From positions 124,001-188,000 of the forward strand of contig NZ_JARKMS010000006.1 in assembly GCF_029350945.1 (NCBI RefSeq): a stretch of DNA of 64,000 nt, in the 5' to 3' direction. Shown in pieces: positions 55,083 to 63,999 of the stretch (positions within the stretch are counted from its first letter, which is position 1; each line of letters starts with the position of its first letter). The notes beneath the pieces are model-generated. The model ran no database searches and was not told where the DNA came from. It saw only the letters and a list, made by a program, of their open reading frames with translations. The DNA is from Maribacter huludaoensis (GTDB lineage: Bacteria; Bacteroidota; Bacteroidia; Flavobacteriales; Flavobacteriaceae). The translations under genes were made by a program, and so were the position numbers.

Positions 55083-55679
55083 TTATAATTGTTCTGTCAC
55101 CAATTGGGCCAATGTTGTATAGACCAGCTGGGTGGGTAAGCCAACAACGTTGGTATAGGAGCCCTTAATTTCTTCTATACCAATAAGCCCGATCCATTCT
55201 TGAATGCCGTATGCACCAGCCTTATCGTAAGGTTGATATTCTTTTATATAATGACGAATTTCTTCTTCTGATAAACTTTTGAACTTAACTTCGGTAATTG
55301 AATGTTGTATAATCTGTCGTTCAGTTGTGGTGAAACATACAGATGAAATTACTTGATGCCAATCTCCCGATAGCTTTTTGAGCATTTCTTCTGCCTCGGC
55401 ACTATCTTCTGCTTTTGCCAAAGATTCGTTATTATGCCAAACTACCGTATCTGAAGTAATTAAAATATCTTTTGATTGTATTTCGGGTAAAAATACTTCT
55501 GCCTTTAATTTTGCCAGGTAATCTGATATTTCTGCTCCTTTTAATTCAGCTGGATAGATTTCATCCACAGATTTAATCCTAACCTCAAAATCTAGCTCCA
55601 TTTCTTTAAAGAATTGATGCCTTCTTGGAGAGCCAGATGCTAATATTATATGGTAATCCTTTAATTTCTTCTTTAACAT
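55083..55679 (-). CDS. maf: Maf-family nucleoside triphosphate pyrophosphatase
   Basis: 198 residues. LASGSPRRHQFFKEM at the start is the Maf signature; ITSDTVVWHNNESLAK and KAGAYGIQEWIGL complete it. Such enzymes hydrolyse dTTP/UTP or modified nucleotides to keep the pool clean. It starts 3 bp after the KDO-phosphatase-like gene's stop, in the run DUF2520-KdsC-like-Maf-lipoprotein-MscS. Confidence 0.93.
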   Translation of the reverse strand: MLKKKLKDYHIILASGSPRRHQFFKEMELDFEVRIKSVDEIYPAELKGAEISDYLAKLKAEVFLPEIQSKDILITSDTVVWHNNESLAKAEDSAEAEEMLKKLSGDWHQVISSVCFTTTERQIIQHSITEVKFKSLSEEEIRHYIKEYQPYDKAGAYGIQEWIGLIGIEEIKGSYTNVVGLPTQLVYTTLAQLVTEQL

Positions 55680-55682
55680 TTG

Positions 55683-56210
55683 TTAATCGTTTGCGGCACT
55701 AAAGTGGCTGGTCCAATCTCCACGAACCTTTAAAACTTGTTCAATAACGTCCCTTACACAGCCATTGCCTCCATTAATGTGAGAGATGTACTGGCTTACA
55801 CTTTTTACTTCGGCTACTGCGTTTTGTGGACATGTAGCTAAAGCTACCGCTTTCATTGGCGGAATATCTGGTATATCATCGCCCATGTACAATATGTTCT
55901 CTGGTTCAATATGATTAATTCCTATATATTCTTCCAAAGCATCCATCTTGTAATGTGCACCCATGTATATATCCGTAACGCCAAGGGCTTTTAACCGAAT
56001 ACGAACACCTTCATTAGTTCCTCCTGTTATAATGCATACATTATATCCTTTTTTTAGGGCAACTTTTAAGGCATAACCGTCCTTAACGTTCATTTTGCGT
56101 AACAATTCTCCTTCGCTGGTAACTAAAAGACTTCCGTCAGTAAAAACCCCATCAACATCAAAAATAAATGTGGTGATGTCTTTTAAATACTCTTTATAAC
56201 TCTTTTCCAT
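55683..56210 (-). CDS. kdsC: HAD-IIIA phosphatase, KDO-8-phosphate phosphatase-like
   Basis: 175 residues, cytoplasmic. FIFDVDGVFTDGSL carries the DxDGV(x)TDG motif, later VCIITGGTNEGVRIRLKALG and LYMGDDIPDIP (motif IV). It would hydrolyse KDO-8-P in lipopolysaccharide core synthesis. Its start overlaps the DUF2520 gene by 17 bp, suggesting coupled translation. The KdsC assignment is by family; substrate is not proven. Confidence 0.85.
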   Translation of the reverse strand: MEKSYKEYLKDITTFIFDVDGVFTDGSLLVTSEGELLRKMNVKDGYALKVALKKGYNVCIITGGTNEGVRIRLKALGVTDIYMGAHYKMDALEEYIGINHIEPENILYMGDDIPDIPPMKAVALATCPQNAVAEVKSVSQYISHINGGNGCVRDVIEQVLKVRGDWTSHFSAAND

Positions 56211-56958
56211 GTTTTTCTTTTATTGCGTTGCTTAAGAGGGTATACAATTCCCTTTGGTGTTTGTCTTTTATAATTTGTAAATGATGGTGTAATGTTTTTT
56301 GGTCTCCGCGTTTAGCAGGTCCCGTTTGTGCTTGTAAAGGCGTTAGCGTTTGTAATTTTGCAGCTGTTTCATTTATTAATGGCTTTAATAAGGAGAAATC
56401 AATATTATGTTCTGCACAAATGTCAGACCCAATGGTATACATATAATTGGTGAAATTATTAACGAATACCGCCGCTACATGTAATGTTTTTCGTTGTTCA
56501 GAATCTATTTCAACGACATTGTTACTAAGGAAATTACCTAGTTTTGTTAATGTCTCTAGATCTTTTTTATCGGTTGCTTCTATGCATATAGGAATATCAT
56601 CAAATGAAATAATTTTACCTTTTGTAAAGGTTTGTAAAGGGTAAAATATACCTATTTTTTTTACAGAATTTAAAGCTTTAAGTGGGGTTGCACCAGAGGT
56701 ATGTACCAAGAGTGTGTCTATATTCTTAAAGTATTCCGCAACACTACCAATAGCATCATCAGATATGGCAAGTATATATACATCTGCGTTAATTTCATGT
56801 GTAAATTCTGTACTTATGAGCGCTTTGTTCCGTACAAATGCTAAATGTTCTCTATTTCTGCCAATTACCTGTTTTACGGTTACATTTGCAGACTTTTGGA
56901 ATGCATAAAATAGATTCTGGGCTACATTGCCGGTACCAACTATCACTACTGATATCAT
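56194..56958 (-). CDS. Rossmann-fold plus DUF2520 domain protein
   Basis: 254 residues from the ATG at 56956-56958 (MISVVIVGTGNVAQNLFYAF); a longer frame to 57015 adds 19 residues of no domain. An N-terminal NAD(P)-binding Rossmann fold with VIVGTGNVAQN is followed by a helical DUF2520 domain (about 130-250; HVAAVFVNNFTNYMYTIGSD). Possibly a dehydrogenase-like enzyme. It is first in the maf-containing run; a TACTTTTG -7 box at 56964-56971 sits just ahead of the start. Confidence 0.83.
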   Translation of the reverse strand: MISVVIVGTGNVAQNLFYAFQKSANVTVKQVIGRNREHLAFVRNKALISTEFTHEINADVYILAISDDAIGSVAEYFKNIDTLLVHTSGATPLKALNSVKKIGIFYPLQTFTKGKIISFDDIPICIEATDKKDLETLTKLGNFLSNNVVEIDSEQRKTLHVAAVFVNNFTNYMYTIGSDICAEHNIDFSLLKPLINETAAKLQTLTPLQAQTGPAKRGDQKTLHHHLQIIKDKHQRELYTLLSNAIKEKHGKEL

Positions 56959-56963
56959 GTTAA

Positions 56964-56971
56964 CAAAAGTA
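56964..56971 (-). promoter_or_regulatory. -7 box of the DUF2520 unit
   Basis: TACTTTTG on the minus strand fits TAnnTTTG; start would fall at about 56957, next to the ATG, so the message may be nearly leaderless. No -33 element. Confidence 0.3.
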
Positions 56972-57062
56972 CGAAGTTTATAGAAGTCTTGTTGTGTTAA
57001 AATTAACAGTTTCAATGAAGTTTAAAAGGTGTAAAAGGTATTCGTAAATGATGAAAAGGCCT

Positions 57063-57070
57063 TATTTTTG
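57063..57070 (+). promoter_or_regulatory. -7 box of the cytochrome c biogenesis gene
   Basis: TATTTTTG fits TAnnTTTG; its TTG is the tempting upstream start at 57068, so the ATG at 57098 is preferred. No good -33 element. Confidence 0.4.
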
Positions 57071-57097
57071 CATCTTGAAAATCAACTCCTTTCTTCC

Positions 57098-60000
57098 ATG
57101 ACGGAAATGTTCAAAAAAATATTCTTTTCTACACGTTTAATGTCCATCTTATTTATCGTATTCGCCACTGCAATGGCGTTCGGTACTTTTATAGAAAGCT
57201 GGTACAGCACGGAGACAGCAAGAATCTGGATCTATAATGCGTGGTGGTTTGAAGTAATCATGGTATTTTTTGTAATTAATTTTTTAGGGAATATTTGTAG
57301 GTATCGTTTATTAAGGTTGGAAAAATGGCCGGTATTGGTCCTACATTTATCTTGGGTATTGATCATTGTAGGAGCATTCGTTACGCGTTACATCAGTTTT
57401 GAAGGGATGATGCCCATTCGTGAAGGTAAGACTGAGAACGTATTTTATTCCGATAAAACATATTTAACCGTTTATGTAGATGGCGAAATAGATGGTGAAG
57501 CTAGAAGAAAGATTTTAGAAGATGATTTGATCGTTACTCCCGAAGCTATAAAATCTAACCTTCCTTGGAAAACCGATTTCAATGGTGAAAACTTTGAAAT
57601 ATCTTATGTTGAATTTATTAAGGGTGCAAAACAGGGACTTTTGCCAGATCCCAATGGGACAAAATTTTTAAAAATCGTTGAAGCTGGTGATGGCGAGCGT
57701 CATGATCATTATCTGGAAGATGGTAAGGTAGCTAGCATACACAACGTGCTTTTTGCATTGAACAATAAAACAGACGGAGCCATTAATATAATGACTACAG
57801 ATTCCGTTTACCAAATCTATGCACCTTTTGATGGTAACTTTATGCGTATGGCGGATCAATTTCAGGGACTTTTGGTGAAAGATAGTTTGCAACCTTTACA
57901 ACTTCGTTCTCTTTATAATACTGCCGGTATGCAGTTTGTAATTCCAGATTCTGTAACACAAGGCTCTTATGGTATTGTAGAAATACCGGATGCGGAGAAA
58001 ACGAAAATAGATCAAGATGCCATTGTTTTTGATGTTACCGCAAATGGCGAAACAAAGCAGATAAAGTTATTAGGTAACAAAGGACCTTCTGATTTTAGTG
58101 AAAAAGTAAACGTTGGCGGCCTCAATTTTTCTATTCGTTATGGCTCAAAAGTTCATGAATTGCCTTTTGGAATTAAATTGAACGATTTTATTGCCGAAAA
58201 ATATCCTGGAACGGAGAAAGGGTATTCATCATACATGAGTAAGGTAACTGTTGAAGATGAGCGTCCTTTTGATTATGACATTTTTATGAACCATGTTTTG
58301 GACCATCAGGGATATCGCTTTTTTCAATCGAGCTTTGATCCAGATGAAAAAGGGACAACGTTGTCCGTAAATCATGATTTTTGGGGAACCTGGATCACCT
58401 ATATTGGTTATTTTCTTCTATACATAGGTTTAATGGGCATAATGTTCTTTGGAAAAACACGCTTTAAAGATTTGGCGGATTCTTTGGATAAACTAAAAGT
58501 AAAGAAGAAAAAAATGTTTGGGGTTATAGCTGTTTTAATGGCATTCTCATTTTCGTCTTTTGCCCAAGAACAGCATACGCCAGAAGAGGGACATCAAAAG
58601 GTGCCTAGCAAAATGCAGATCGATTCTTTGCTTGAAGCCAGTATGGTTAGTAAAGCCCATGCCGATAAGTTTGGTAAGCTGGTTATACAGGATGAAGGTG
58701 GGCGTATGAAGCCTATCAATACATTTTCATCTGAACTTCTTCGTAAACTAAGCCTAAAAGATTCTTATTTAGGATATACCTCTGATCAAATATTATTATC
58801 AATGATGATGAATCCGGCGGTTTGGTACAATACCGAATTTATTGCCTTGGATAAGAAATCACAAAATGATAGTATTAGAAAAATTATAGGTATACCTTCT
58901 GGTCAGCAATACGTTAAGGCAACTGATTTCTTTGATAAAAAAGGACAGTACAAATTAGAACCTTTTTTAAGAGAAGCTACAGCTACCAATAATCCGAATA
59001 AATTTCAACAAGATTTTAAAGATGCCAATATTCGTTTGAGTTTACTGAATCAGGCTTTAGGACAGGACATTGTTAAGATATTTCCGCTGTTGGATGATGA
59101 AAATAACAAATGGATATCAGCAGTAGAATATAGAGGAGGTCAGTACGAAATAAGAGATTCGCTATATTCTAATTTTGTAAAAAATGCGATGCCTTATTAT
59201 TTAATGACACTAGGGAAGGCGCAACAAAGCGGAGACTATACCGCTGCAGATAAGTTGTTGGCTGCTTTTCATCAAAATCAAATTAATCATGGTAGTGAAG
59301 TTTTACCATCGCAACAGAAAGTAGATCTTGAGGTGATCTATAATAAATTGAACATTTTCAATAGGTTGTATCGTTTTTATGCGCTTGTTGGTTTGTTGAT
59401 GTTCTTCACGTTAATATTTCAAATATTTAAAGATCGTTCTGTATGGCGGGTGGCAATATATTTCTTTAAAGGAACAATAATGCTGCTATTTTTATGGCAT
59501 ACTGCAGGTCTGGTCATGCGTTGGTATATTTCTGGTCATGCACCTTGGAGTAACGCCTATGAAAGTATTCTATATGTAGCTTGGGCAACTATGGGTATTG
59601 GTTGGGCCTTAGGGCGTAAAAGTGATATGACATTTGCGGCGTCTGCATTTGTTACTTCTATGCTATTGTGGATAGCGCATCAAAGCTGGATAGATCCATC
59701 TATTGCCAACCTACAGCCGGTTCTGGACAGTTATTGGTTAATGATACACGTTGCCGTTATTGTAGGTAGTTATGGACCATTGACCGTAGGCATGATTCTA
59801 GGTTTGGTTTCATTGATTTTGATGATACTGACGACCAATAAAAATAAAGCTAGAATGACAATCAATATTAAGGAATTGACCATAATTAACGAATTGGCAT
59901 TGACTACAGGGCTGGTTATGCTAACCATTGGTAACTTTCTAGGTGGTCAATGGGCCAATGAAAGTTGGGGGCGTTATTGGGGTTGGGATCCAAAAGAAAC

Positions 60001-60277
60001 TTGGGCCTTAATTTCAATTATGATATATGCTTTTGTAATACATACCAGATTGGTGCCAGGTCTAAGGGGTAAATGGACTTTTAATTTTATGAGTGTGGTT
60101 GCCTTTGGTAGTATTATGATGACTTATTTTGGAGTTAACTTTTATTTAGTGGGACTTCATAGTTACGCTAGTGGTGCACAGGTTATTACGCCAACATTCA
60201 TATATTATTTAGTTGCAGGAGTTTTAGTGCTGGGCGGAATAAGCTTTTGGAGATATAAAGTTCATTATAGTAAATAG
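57098..60277 (+). CDS. ccsBA: Fused ResB-CcsA cytochrome c biogenesis protein
   Basis: 1059 residues, inner membrane. N-terminal ResB part (about 10-470, helices and a periplasmic domain with EGMMPIREGKTENVFYS), an internal signal-like segment (KKKMFGVIAVLMAFSFSSFAQ) and periplasmic helical region, then CcsA from about residue 760. The CcsA heme-handling motif WANESWGRYWGWDPKETW is intact, with a conserved HTAGLVMRWYISGHAPWSN. It moves heme out and joins it to c-type cytochromes (system II). A TTG start at 57068 is unlikely since it lies in the -7 box. Confidence 0.94.
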   Translation: MTEMFKKIFFSTRLMSILFIVFATAMAFGTFIESWYSTETARIWIYNAWWFEVIMVFFVINFLGNICRYRLLRLEKWPVLVLHLSWVLIIVGAFVTRYISFEGMMPIREGKTENVFYSDKTYLTVYVDGEIDGEARRKILEDDLIVTPEAIKSNLPWKTDFNGENFEISYVEFIKGAKQGLLPDPNGTKFLKIVEAGDGERHDHYLEDGKVASIHNVLFALNNKTDGAINIMTTDSVYQIYAPFDGNFMRMADQFQGLLVKDSLQPLQLRSLYNTAGMQFVIPDSVTQGSYGIVEIPDAEKTKIDQDAIVFDVTANGETKQIKLLGNKGPSDFSEKVNVGGLNFSIRYGSKVHELPFGIKLNDFIAEKYPGTEKGYSSYMSKVTVEDERPFDYDIFMNHVLDHQGYRFFQSSFDPDEKGTTLSVNHDFWGTWITYIGYFLLYIGLMGIMFFGKTRFKDLADSLDKLKVKKKKMFGVIAVLMAFSFSSFAQEQHTPEEGHQKVPSKMQIDSLLEASMVSKAHADKFGKLVIQDEGGRMKPINTFSSELLRKLSLKDSYLGYTSDQILLSMMMNPAVWYNTEFIALDKKSQNDSIRKIIGIPSGQQYVKATDFFDKKGQYKLEPFLREATATNNPNKFQQDFKDANIRLSLLNQALGQDIVKIFPLLDDENNKWISAVEYRGGQYEIRDSLYSNFVKNAMPYYLMTLGKAQQSGDYTAADKLLAAFHQNQINHGSEVLPSQQKVDLEVIYNKLNIFNRLYRFYALVGLLMFFTLIFQIFKDRSVWRVAIYFFKGTIMLLFLWHTAGLVMRWYISGHAPWSNAYESILYVAWATMGIGWALGRKSDMTFAASAFVTSMLLWIAHQSWIDPSIANLQPVLDSYWLMIHVAVIVGSYGPLTVGMILGLVSLILMILTTNKNKARMTINIKELTIINELALTTGLVMLTIGNFLGGQWANESWGRYWGWDPKETWALISIMIYAFVIHTRLVPGLRGKWTFNFMSVVAFGSIMMTYFGVNFYLVGLHSYASGAQVITPTFIYYLVAGVLVLGGISFWRYKVHYSK

Positions 60278-60291
60278 AAATATTAAATATA

Positions 60292-60327
60292 AAAAAAGCC
60301 TCATGAAAATCTCCATGAGGCTTTTTT
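60292..60327. terminator. Strong terminator after ccsBA
   Basis: 14-bp stem AAAAAAGCCTCATG with CATGAGGCTTTTTT around an 8-base loop, T-run after it. Confidence 0.9.
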
Positions 60328-60344
60328 GTTTTTAGTTTCGCTCT

Positions 60345-60450
60345 TATTTTATTGGCATCGCCAAAGGGTATAATAGCCAGAGGCTTGTATCGAATTTAAA
60401 AGTTTGTCTTTTTTGAATGCCTCATGGGCTTGTCTTGAGGTGTTGTACTA
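60345..60450. repeat. Dispersed intergenic repeat, copy 2
   Basis: Aligns without gaps to 23075-23180, about 13 mismatches over 106 bp. Its right end coincides with the stop codon (60448-60450) of the M14 carboxypeptidase gene and its left end follows the ccsBA terminator. Confidence 0.8.
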
Positions 60451-61716
60451 ATTACTATCCAACAAATCCATTAATTCTTCTGCTGCTACCTTTCCTTTTT
60501 CTTTTAAAAAATCTCTAGGGGTATTATCGCCTAATTCAAAAACTATGGCCGGCATATTATGGTTAGCAAAAAAGTAATTTCTAGATACCATCGTCGGTTT
60601 TATTTCTGTTGATGGCTTTACATTGGTATGCTTTTGCGGTAATCTTTTAGTAATATTGTTGATCCAGTCAAATACAATTTTACCTTTGTCTCCTGTTATT
60701 GTTGTGTCTATAGGGTAGTAGATATCATCCCAAGTGGAATGAAAATCTGCACCGAACACAAATTCGTATCCCTCAGATTCTTTTTTTACAAGAAAGTCCC
60801 TAACACTTTTTGTTTCAGGTTGATTAAAATCTTGCCAATCTCTGTTCAAATCAATTCCGCCCATGTTGTGTCTCCAATGCCCATTATCTACCCCATCAGG
60901 ATTCATTAAGGGAACAACAAATAATTCATAGTTTTCTCTAAACTTTTGGGCTTTGGGTGAATCTCCGCTCAGCGTTTCAATAAATGATTTCATGGCCAGA
61001 AATCCGGTAACCTCTGGCGGGTGTTGTCTAGAAATGACCATAACGGCTTTTTTATGCACTCCAGTACCTACTTGCATTAAATTCATTGCTCGTTGTTCTT
61101 TGCTTTTGCCAATTTCGTAGGTTGAAATAAAATCTTTGGTAACTAAGGAATCGATCCATTTTTTTACCCTTGTAGAACCATATAGTTCTTGGGCAGTGAT
61201 GAATATAGGTGCTGTGCCGATATTTAATTTAATTTCTATCATCTCCGGTACAGCTTTAATTCCAAAATTACCCGTTCCTTTGTTTATTCCTGTAAAATTT
61301 GCGCTGTCCAAGGGAATAAAATTTATACCGTCAGTACTGAGTTTAGGGTAGTATCTACTTCTGGAATCTTGATAAGTCATTTTTAGGGTAATTGTCTTTG
61401 TGGTATTGGACCATACCTTAAAAGCGTACCAAGGACTTACATTAACAGGTGTATTTTCAGCGGTAATTAAAGCGGTATAGTGATTGTTGCCGTCATAAGT
61501 AATACCGTTTAATCTACCACTTTCAAAATCATTACTAAAGAATACAGTTTCATTTTCAAAACTCCAAATACCCTTCCATTGTTTTTGCACAGGTTTGGAT
61601 AAGGTAGATACAATGGCACTTTTACCTTGACCTTGATAGCCTTGAACCGTGGGTTTTTGGTTTTTGCACGCGACTATGGTTATAGCTAGTAAGGCTATAT
61701 AAAACATCTTTTTCAT
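60448..61716 (-). CDS. M14-family zinc carboxypeptidase lipoprotein
   Basis: 422 residues. Signal and lipobox (ITIVAC, Cys about 17), a beta-sandwich domain (about 40-195), then the M14 domain with SRQHPPEVTG (metal-binding HxxE), NRDWQDFNQPE, VFGADFHSTWDD (third metal His) and catalytic Glu in PAIVFELGDNTPRDF. It trims C-terminal residues from peptides in the periplasm or at the surface. Its stop codon ends the second copy of the dispersed repeat. Confidence 0.88.
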   Translation of the reverse strand: MKKMFYIALLAITIVACKNQKPTVQGYQGQGKSAIVSTLSKPVQKQWKGIWSFENETVFFSNDFESGRLNGITYDGNNHYTALITAENTPVNVSPWYAFKVWSNTTKTITLKMTYQDSRSRYYPKLSTDGINFIPLDSANFTGINKGTGNFGIKAVPEMIEIKLNIGTAPIFITAQELYGSTRVKKWIDSLVTKDFISTYEIGKSKEQRAMNLMQVGTGVHKKAVMVISRQHPPEVTGFLAMKSFIETLSGDSPKAQKFRENYELFVVPLMNPDGVDNGHWRHNMGGIDLNRDWQDFNQPETKSVRDFLVKKESEGYEFVFGADFHSTWDDIYYPIDTTITGDKGKIVFDWINNITKRLPQKHTNVKPSTEIKPTMVSRNYFFANHNMPAIVFELGDNTPRDFLKEKGKVAAEELMDLLDSN

Positions 61717-61804
61717 GATTCAATGATTTTTTGGTTCAATGCTGTGTAGTTTGTCTTATAAAACTATTAACTAATAATGAAAGAATGCTACCTTCAAGAA
61801 CAAA

Positions 61805-61840
61805 TTTCATGAAGTATTCCATATTTCTTAATTCATGAAA
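61805..61840. promoter_or_regulatory. Inverted repeat with palindromic arms, possible operator
   Basis: TTTCATGAA (61805-61813) and TTCATGAAA (61832-61840), each containing the self-complementary TTCATGAA. Between the divergent M14 peptidase and PLP enzyme genes; centre-to-centre 26 bp. Function unproven. Confidence 0.35.
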
Positions 61841-61989
61841 ACATTTTTTAAAATATTCGCGAGAATGAATTCTTTTTACAATCGTACTTAATATAATATT
61901 CATAAGCTATTTTAGAAGGCATCCATAAAATTCTATCGTGGCTGTTTACATTCTAATTCCTTACCTTTATTTTCTTTAATTATTAGCAA

Positions 61990-63141
61990 ATGAATTCGAA
62001 TAAAAAAGGCTTAAACACCATTTGTACCCACGTAGGTGAATTGGAAGATAAACAACATAAAGGAGCTGTATCTCCATTATATATGAGTACGTCTTACGCT
62101 TATGAAGATGTTGATGTAAAACGTTACCCAAGATATTTTAATACGCCTAACCAGGAGGGACTTTGTAAAAAAGTGGCAGCTTTAGAGCATGCAGAATCTG
62201 CTCTTATTTTTGGTAGTGGTATGGCTGCTGTAAGTACGGCATTGTTGGCATTTTTGAATGCAGGGGACCATGTGGTCTTGCAACAGACTTTATATGGTGG
62301 AACATATAATTTGGTGAACGAAGAGTTTTCAAAATATGGTATACAATATTCCTTTACGGAAGGTTGGCATGCAGATGCTTTTGAAGCTCAAATTAAAGAG
62401 AATACAAAGGTAATTTATATAGAAACGCCCTCTAACCCGTTATTAACAATTACAGATTTAGAAGCTGTTGCTGCTTTAGCTAAAAAGCATGGTATTATTA
62501 CTTTAATAGATAATACATTCGCAAGTCCGGTAAATCAAAACCCTATAGATTTTGGTATTGATGTGGTCATACATAGCGCTACAAAATATATGGGTGGTCA
62601 TTCGGATATTTGTGCAGGTGCAGTTGCATCTACCGCTGAAAATATAGAGCGTATTTTTCACTTGGCTAAAAATTTTGGCGGTAGTCTTAGTGACTATACG
62701 GTTTGGTTATTAGAGAGAAGTATGAAAACCATGGGTATTCGTGTTAGGGCGCAAAATGAGAATGCCTTGGAAATGGCCTACTTTCTTGATGAGTTAATAG
62801 ATATTGAGAAAGTTTATTATCCAGGTTTACCTTCACATCCTGAATATGATTTGGCTAAAAAACAAATGAAAGGATTTGGAGGAATGTTGTCTTTTGAATT
62901 GAAAGAAAATTTAGATTCTTCAAAGTTTCAAAAAGCCTTGAATTTGATAAAACCATCTATGAGCCTTGCAGGTGTTGAGAGTACTGTTATATCGCCTACC
63001 CAGACATCGCACGCGTTAATGAGCGCAGAGGTAAGGGCCGAACAAGGTATTGCTGACGGATTAATTCGTTTTTCTGTAGGAATTGAAGAAGCAGAAGATT
63101 TAAAAGAGGATATTTTACAGGCTATTGCCCTAATAAAATAA
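61990..63141 (+). CDS. Cys/Met metabolism PLP-dependent enzyme (methionine gamma-lyase / cystathionine gamma-synthase family)
   Basis: 383 residues. Features of the gamma family: YPRYFNTPNQEGLCKKVAAL, ALIFGSGMAAVSTALLAF, LQQTLYGGTYNLV, and the PLP lysine in HSATKYMGGHSDICAGAV. It may make or break C-S bonds in cysteine/methionine metabolism; lyase and synthase cannot be told apart here. It lies 25 bp upstream of bshB1, a bacillithiol gene that needs cysteine, consistent with shared thiol metabolism. Confidence 0.9.
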   Translation: MNSNKKGLNTICTHVGELEDKQHKGAVSPLYMSTSYAYEDVDVKRYPRYFNTPNQEGLCKKVAALEHAESALIFGSGMAAVSTALLAFLNAGDHVVLQQTLYGGTYNLVNEEFSKYGIQYSFTEGWHADAFEAQIKENTKVIYIETPSNPLLTITDLEAVAALAKKHGIITLIDNTFASPVNQNPIDFGIDVVIHSATKYMGGHSDICAGAVASTAENIERIFHLAKNFGGSLSDYTVWLLERSMKTMGIRVRAQNENALEMAYFLDELIDIEKVYYPGLPSHPEYDLAKKQMKGFGGMLSFELKENLDSSKFQKALNLIKPSMSLAGVESTVISPTQTSHALMSAEVRAEQGIADGLIRFSVGIEEAEDLKEDILQAIALIK

Positions 63142-63166
63142 GGTAAATATATAGAATTAGAATAGT

Positions 63167-63883
63167 ATGAAGTTGGATATTTTAGTATTTGGAGCGCACC
63201 CAGATGATGCCGAACTTGGGGCAGGAGGTACCATTGCAAAAGAAATTGCTCTAGGTAAAAAAGTAGGTATCGTAGATTTGACCCGTGGTGAATTAGGTAC
63301 AAGGGGTTCTGCAGAAATACGTGATAAAGAATCTGCCGCTGCCGCAAAGATTTTAGGAGTTGCGCTTCGAGAAAATTTAAGATTTAGGGATGGTTTTTTC
63401 ATTAATGATGAAGCACATCAACTAGAAATCATAAAATTGATACGTAAATACCAGCCTAATATCGTTTTATGCAATGCTATTGACGATCGCCATATAGACC
63501 ACGGTAAAGGAAGTAAGTTGGTTAGCGATGCCTGCTTTTTAAGCGGATTAAGAAGAATTGAAACTAAAATAGGAGAGGAGAAGCAGCAAGAATGGAGACC
63601 TAAATTAGTTTATCATTATATTCAATGGAAGAATATTAGTCCAGATTTTGTGGTAGATATCAGTACGTATATAGATATAAAAACAGATGCAATTTTAGCC
63701 TATAGTTCTCAGTTTCATGATCCAAATAGCAATGAACCCGAAACGCCTATTAGCAGTAAGACATTTATAGAAAGTGTGCATTACAGGGCCAAAGATTTAG
63801 GCAGGTTGGTTGGTGTTGATTATGCTGAAGGATTTACCGTAGAAAGAATGGTTGCGGTAGATTCACTAGACCACCTTATTTAA
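63167..63883 (+). CDS. bshB1: Bacillithiol biosynthesis deacetylase BshB1
   Basis: 238 residues of the PIG-L/LmbE fold: GAHPDDAELGAGGTIAKE (zinc His and Asp pair), DLTRGELGTRGSAEIRDKES, then DRHIDHGKGSKLVSDACFLSG. BshB1 deacetylates GlcNAc-malate in bacillithiol synthesis, the main thiol of many Bacteroidota and Firmicutes. Length and motifs fit the BshB1 subgroup. Its stop overlaps that of the convergent kinase. Confidence 0.93.
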   Translation: MKLDILVFGAHPDDAELGAGGTIAKEIALGKKVGIVDLTRGELGTRGSAEIRDKESAAAAKILGVALRENLRFRDGFFINDEAHQLEIIKLIRKYQPNIVLCNAIDDRHIDHGKGSKLVSDACFLSGLRRIETKIGEEKQQEWRPKLVYHYIQWKNISPDFVVDISTYIDIKTDAILAYSSQFHDPNSNEPETPISSKTFIESVHYRAKDLGRLVGVDYAEGFTVERMVAVDSLDHLI

Positions 63884-63999
63884 GCAGATTCTTTATACTG
63901 TTTTTGAATTCGTGGAATGGTAAAGTAAAAACTAGAACCTTTGCCTATGGCACTATGTACCCATATTTTTCCATTATTTTTTTCGACCATTTCTTTGCA
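63880..63999 (-). CDS. Sensor histidine kinase, C-terminal end only
   Basis: 39 residues from the window edge to the stop at 63880-63882; the start lies outside. The reading ends CKEMVEKNNGKIWVHS then AIGKGSSFYFTIPRIQKQ, the G2-box region of the HATPase domain. The stop codons of this gene and bshB1 overlap by 4 bp. Confidence 0.8.
   Translation of the reverse strand, partial: CKEMVEKNNGKIWVHSAIGKGSSFYFTIPRIQKQYKESA

Noticed and set aside
57068-57097. Upstream TTG start for ccsBA
   Set aside because: The TTG is the end of a TAnnTTTG promoter box; the ATG at 57098 has a normal leader.
61717-61989. SAM or other riboswitch ahead of the PLP enzyme gene
   Set aside because: No conserved riboswitch core could be recognised; only the palindromic arms at 61805-61840.
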